A DNA stretch of 25,242 bases from positions 1-25,242 of IMG/VR virus record IMGVR_UViG_3300006736_000084; one strand, given 5' to 3'. The first letter of the stretch is position 1, and the number at the start of each line of letters is the position of its first letter. The position numbers were made by a program, and so were the translations under genes. Shown here one piece after another: positions 24,577 through 25,242 of this stretch. The DNA comes from a virus. The notes under the pieces were generated by a model. The model searched no databases, had not been told where the DNA came from, and saw only the letters and a program-made list of their open reading frames with translations.

Positions 24577-25008
24577 TTATCCATGAGACGCCAATCCCAG
24601 GAAAACGCTCGTCTTAGCTTTAGCACTGTCGACAGTGGGTTCTCCTTGTAGTGTTAAATCCGAATCGGAGGGGCTTTCGGCACTTTCACCCTTAGGGGGG
24701 TTAATAATTCGATTAAAGACACCGGAATATGATGACTCTACTTCACTTAAAAACTCTTCGAAACCTTCTGGTTCCTTTCCAATTGCTGAATCTATCTCGT
24801 GAAGCTTTCCTGAGAACTTCATTATAGTATCAATTCTGTGATGAAGTTTTAGAAAAGCAAATGCGAAGTCTTCTTTTTTACAACTTGCCGAAAAAGTCTT
24901 ACTACCTTGCAAACAATTATTCTTACCAGCAGGATCTAGTTTCTTTCTGTTGACAATTGTCGCCAGAATTCTAAAAATTGCAAAAGTTGCTTCTGTTTTA
25001 TACATCAC
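24577..25008 (-). CDS. Unrecognised small protein at the head of the operon, 143 aa (GTG) or 142 aa (ATG)
   Basis: The frame starts GTG ATG at 25008/25005; either could be used and no strong Shine-Dalgarno is visible (GAGAA close upstream). The N-terminal 50 residues are basic with a hydrophobic helix (TEATFAIFRILATIVNRKKL); then comes a helical middle (EDFAFAFLKLHHRIDTIMKF) and a Ser/Glu/Pro-rich disordered tail. It lies about 25 nt downstream of a predicted transcription start and is followed by the terminator hairpin, so it can be transcribed alone. That layout invites the guess of a regulator, but no DNA-binding motif is visible. Confidence 0.65.
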   Translation of the reverse strand: MMYKTEATFAIFRILATIVNRKKLDPAGKNNCLQGSKTFSASCKKEDFAFAFLKLHHRIDTIMKFSGKLHEIDSAIGKEPEGFEEFLSEVESSYSGVFNRIINPPKGESAESPSDSDLTLQGEPTVDSAKAKTSVFLGLASHG

Positions 25009-25039
25009 AGTTCTCGGCCAATTGGCTGCACTCGTCTAT

Positions 25040-25070
25040 ATTATATAAGGTCTTTCTATTGGAGTGTCAA
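25040..25070 (-). promoter_or_regulatory. Sigma70-like promoter driving the operon
   Basis: On the minus strand TTGACA at 25070-25065 and TATAAT at 25045-25040, both perfect matches to the consensus, are separated by 19 bases; an alternative -10 TATATA two bases upstream gives 17-base spacing. Transcription would start near 25033, about 25 nt before the first gene's start. Confidence 0.75.
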
Positions 25071-25242
25071 CAAATCTTTTTTCCTTAATAATTACAGGCA
25101 CTTAGGGCTCCTATGGGGTTTCAAACGGCGTTTTCCGCAGCGCTAGCGTGAAAATGTGATTTAAATGCAGCATTTGGTTTATTGATTTTTGGATTAGAGA
25201 TGAGGGTCCAACACACTAAAAAGATATAAATGCCACACTGGG
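25071..25242. other. Non-coding sequence upstream of the promoter
   Basis: I see no coding frame in either direction that looks real. The region is AT-rich and holds a CGCTAGCG palindrome at 25141-25148 and short inverted bases around 25122-25133, but no convincing second promoter or terminator. It may be the boundary with another gene cluster outside the window. Confidence 0.5.

Overview
The window is a stretch of a tailed double-stranded DNA bacteriophage genome. All credible genes lie on the minus strand, so the operon reads from right (about 25 kb) to left (1). They are packed tightly, with many stop/start overlaps of the TAATG type. The module contains the terminase, portal, scaffold and capsid genes, then a connector, a P22 gp10-like stabiliser, fibre-like proteins and very large internal virion proteins. 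There is no tail-sheath, tape-measure or tail-tube gene. This suggests a short-tailed (podovirus-like) virion. The host cannot be named from the sequence; gene bodies are AT-leaning and there are no tRNA genes, integrase or CRISPR.

Layout in transcription order. (1) 25242-24577: a short non-coding region, a consensus sigma70-like promoter (25070-25040) and one unrecognised small gene (25008-24577), followed by a strong hairpin with a T tract (24518-24465). (2) 24455-22271: two paralogous small beta-rich proteins, a YkuD-like candidate cell-wall enzyme, a 12-codon basic mini-ORF, an amidase-fold-like protein lacking obvious zinc ligands, and a candidate small terminase. (3) 22293-16739: large terminase, portal, a one-pass membrane/coiled-coil protein, a zinc-ribbon protein and a scaffold. 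(4) 16727-14451: major capsid protein and two probable capsid accessory proteins. (5) 14450-14280: an unusual 69% GC, hairpin-rich intergenic region. (6) 14279-7725: a connector candidate, an enlarged gp10-like propeller protein, a 47-aa lysine-rich gene and three proteins with a shared N-terminal adaptor-like helix. (7) 7716-1: two probable internal virion proteins with recent-looking in-frame tandem duplications, then a giant ORF of at least 1576 codons that runs off the left edge of the window.

Together the genes cover DNA packaging (TerS/TerL/portal), head assembly (scaffold, capsid, accessory proteins), neck and tail closure (connector, gp10-like plug), surface fibres, ejection proteins delivered with the genome, and probable lysis or cell-wall functions. 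The most interesting points are the promoter, small gene and terminator arrangement ahead of the structural operon; the structured GC-rich island between head and tail genes; the codon-use break inside the giant protein; and the three gapless-alignable fibre adaptors. I did not see an unmistakable new defence or mobile system. Functions other than TerL, gp10-like and the overall head-gene order are inferences from sequence appearance and context.
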